Below, in pieces: positions 62,131 to 64,000 of a DNA stretch of 64,000 nucleotides (its first letter is position 1; each line of letters opens with the position of its first letter). Origin of the DNA: Acanthococcus lagerstroemiae (lineage: Eukaryota; Arthropoda; Insecta; Hemiptera; Eriococcidae). The notes under the pieces were generated by a model. That model was given only the letters and a program-made list of their open reading frames with translations, ran no database searches and was not told where the DNA came from. The position numbers and the translations under genes are program-made. The stretch covers positions 38,142,955-38,206,954 of the forward strand of contig CM063111.1 of assembly GCA_031841125.1 (NCBI GenBank), given 5' to 3'.

Positions 62131-63390
62131 ATGCTCGCAAGCGTGTAAACATCTATAACCTTCTACGAGCCGGCGGAAGCTCATTATAAATTTTAATTTT
62201 TTCCGATTTTCGTTCGTTCGTTTCGAAAAAAGATCAAAGAACGTTATATCCAATATTCCGCTCTAACAGGGATAGTAGGCCTTCTCGATTTCACTTCTTC
62301 AAATGGGAGAAAAAGTGCTTCGCTGAATCGATATAATATGCGAGTTTGCGAAACATGTTTATAGTGCATGTTGATACGGGAAACGGTTTTCACGTCCGAC
62401 CAACGCGTACTCAGATTAAGTTTATCTCGGTGCAAAAATAATAATACACTGGTGTCGTTCGAGTGTTCGTGAAAATTTGTGAGGGCATTAACGAAATTAT
62501 ACAAGCTTTTTCGAAGTTTAATTCTCGGCATGGTGATATAGAAAATACCCTCGTTATAAAATACTTTTTGCCAATACACACTTTTTATGGCAAGGGTCGC
62601 GAAGTTTTTTGCTTTGGCAACTGAAAGTAATTTGAGGAGCAGTTTGTTCGAACACCAGTAAAAAATTATTCTCTATTCGGAACCCGTCAAAAACATTTGT
62701 TCGCTGTACTGAATTAATTTTTGTGTTCTCGAGTGGCTATGAGTGTTTTATTAAAATGGACGCGAATATTGCGTACAGCTACAACGGAAATGTGTGTTTA
62801 ACACTTTTATTTGCTTTTTCACTGGGAACTTTATTTTTGGGGGACTTTTTCATGGTTTATTTTCAGTATTTGAACAGAAAATTTATTTTCCTGCGGATCT
62901 TGACAAGGCACAAACCGGTCATTCTGTGTCATTGTGACCAATTTCTGCAATCGACCTCCTTAATGTCGGTTAAACTGATGGGAACAGCTTGAGACCACCC
63001 CAGAAGTACGCATGTGTAACTGCTCTGCAAAATTCACACCCGCTCTCGAATTTTTCGCATTTCTTATTTCAAAATACCCGATCACATTTCAAGTCCCGGC
63101 AAATTAGAACCAAAAAGCAGAATTGAAAGAACACGGAGGAGGAGAAGAGTGCGGCGTGTCCGTAAACGACTAGGGTGGTGCTTATTTTGAACTTTTGAAT
63201 TTGAATAGCCCCCCCCCCCCGAGATAGGTTCCTAATATTGAAAAAAAAAATTTGGTCAGCATTTTGACTATTTACACCTCCCACTTTCTCTAAGAAACCC
63301 ACATTCGATACTTTACTCAGCCAAATGCGAAACTAAATCTTGTTTGAAAATCACCTATCAGGACCGCATAAAGTAGCAAGTCAACTAAAG
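62131..63390. other. No gene supported
   Basis: A frame at 62723-62992 includes a hydrophobic stretch (SLGTLFLGDFFMVYFQYL) but has no other support. A C10 run lies near 63210. Confidence 0.35.
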
Positions 63391-64000
63391 GAGTAAAAGT
63401 GTGTCTCCTATAGAGACACGTAGTGTAACATTTCATAATGCTTTTGTACCCTAATAAAAAAATGTCTTATCTTGTGCTAAAATCAGTCAGGTCAGTCAGT
63501 GAGTCAGGTCAATCAGTTAATCAGTCAGTCAACTCCCCAAAACTACGTGTAACATTGTACATATATGCTTTCGTACCTTTGTAAAAAATGAAAAGCTAAA
63601 TCATACGGACTGGCTTCATGTCGAGGAAAGGGAGGGGGGCCATGGAAATTTCTATCAACAACACGGTTGCAGATTGTAAATGTCAACCACTGAATTCGTG
63701 TCGGGGAGGGTTAGGTTTTTCATTCGGTTCTTCGGTACGGTCTTGCTCAAGTATACTCAGTAGTAAAAGCGTATCTCTCTATATACTAAAAAAGTAAAAT
63801 CCACCTCCGCCACCTCTGGGAGAAAAAACCCACTGCTGGTTGCCTACCCTACTCCTTAATTGCTAATTTCTCCAAGGATAGCCTACCCTTTGGAAGGGGT
63901 TCATGGTGAGGGAGGGAGCTTAGTAAAACCCGCCGCCGCCGCCGCCACCGCCACCACCACCTCCGGGAGAAGAGAAAACACTGCGGGATACTTACCCTGC
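63391..64000. repeat. Simple repeats and diverged direct repeats at the right edge
   Basis: A (TCAG)n-like run lies at 63484-63530. Two diverged direct repeats (ACGTAGTGTAACATTTC near 63418 and ACTACGTGTAACATTG near 63542) are about 125 bp apart. A (CCG/CCA)n run is at 63931-63962. No gene. Confidence 0.6.

Noticed and set aside
1..64000. CRISPR arrays, bacterial operons, riboswitches or rho-independent terminators
   Set aside because: The window is eukaryotic; repeats here are transposon ends and simple repeats, and hairpins belong to foldback MITEs.

Overview
The window is eukaryotic nuclear DNA, most likely from an arthropod and probably an insect. It is AT-rich and gene-poor. It contains a gene with consensus GT-AG introns, a tRNA-derived SINE, Jockey-like and RTE-like LINE remnants, a Ty3/Gypsy element, a BEL/Pao-derived element, hAT-type transposons and many MITEs. 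I cannot name the species. There is no sign of operons, CRISPR, rRNA or a free-standing functional tRNA gene.

Layout. 1-8.1 kb is nested MITEs; several can be dated against each other by intact 8-bp target-site duplications (TSDs). 9.06-19.43 kb is the one convincing host gene: four coding exons, plus strand, about 382 codons, function not recognised. Its introns hold a LINE 3' remnant (11.7-12.1 kb) and more MITEs (12.6-15.2 kb). 21.3-22.6 kb has a tRNA-type SINE next to a degraded Jockey-like reverse transcriptase. 23.3-27.7 kb holds a broken copy of a bunyavirus-like L (RNA polymerase) gene, with the residues before motif A and motif A itself still readable; it is interrupted by a GC-rich foreign piece and bracketed by imperfect direct repeats. 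27.8-29.0 kb has an intact 159-codon ORF of unknown nature and an Env-like C-terminus with a membrane anchor. 29.0-37.6 kb is a Gypsy element on the minus strand (gag, zinc knuckle, protease, RT, RNase H, integrase) with a recognisable -1 frameshift heptamer and an unrelated ORF inserted in RT. 38.3-39.8 kb is a decayed hAT-like transposase gene. 40.9-43.6 kb is a composite BEL/Pao-derived element with 18-bp perfect inverted ends and a 5-bp TSD, carrying a GC-rich 420-codon ORF. 44.5-45.6 and 51.1-52.2 kb are two near-identical hAT-type elements in opposite orientation. 47.4-50.7 kb has further MITEs, one packed with TATCGATA. 52.5-53.8 kb has two exons that could end a second host gene. 57.5-60.9 kb is an RTE-like LINE (minus) split by a TIR element. 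The right end has simple repeats and two CpG-rich promoter-like stretches (55.4 and 61.3-62.1 kb).

How the parts fit. From 23 to 43 kb nearly every retroelement, virus-derived and transposase coding sequence is on the minus strand, and the recognisable host exons on either side are on the plus strand. A plus-strand transcript through this block would be antisense to all of them, the arrangement seen in unidirectional piRNA clusters; that is inference. Two independent virus-like sequences here are physically associated with retroelement ends, which fits LTR-retrotransposon-mediated capture of foreign RNA. The second theme is a set of non-autonomous elements whose bodies are saturated with one short family-specific word (GATC, TATCGATA, AATATGC, AAATTTGCCGA, AAGCCGGAAG).
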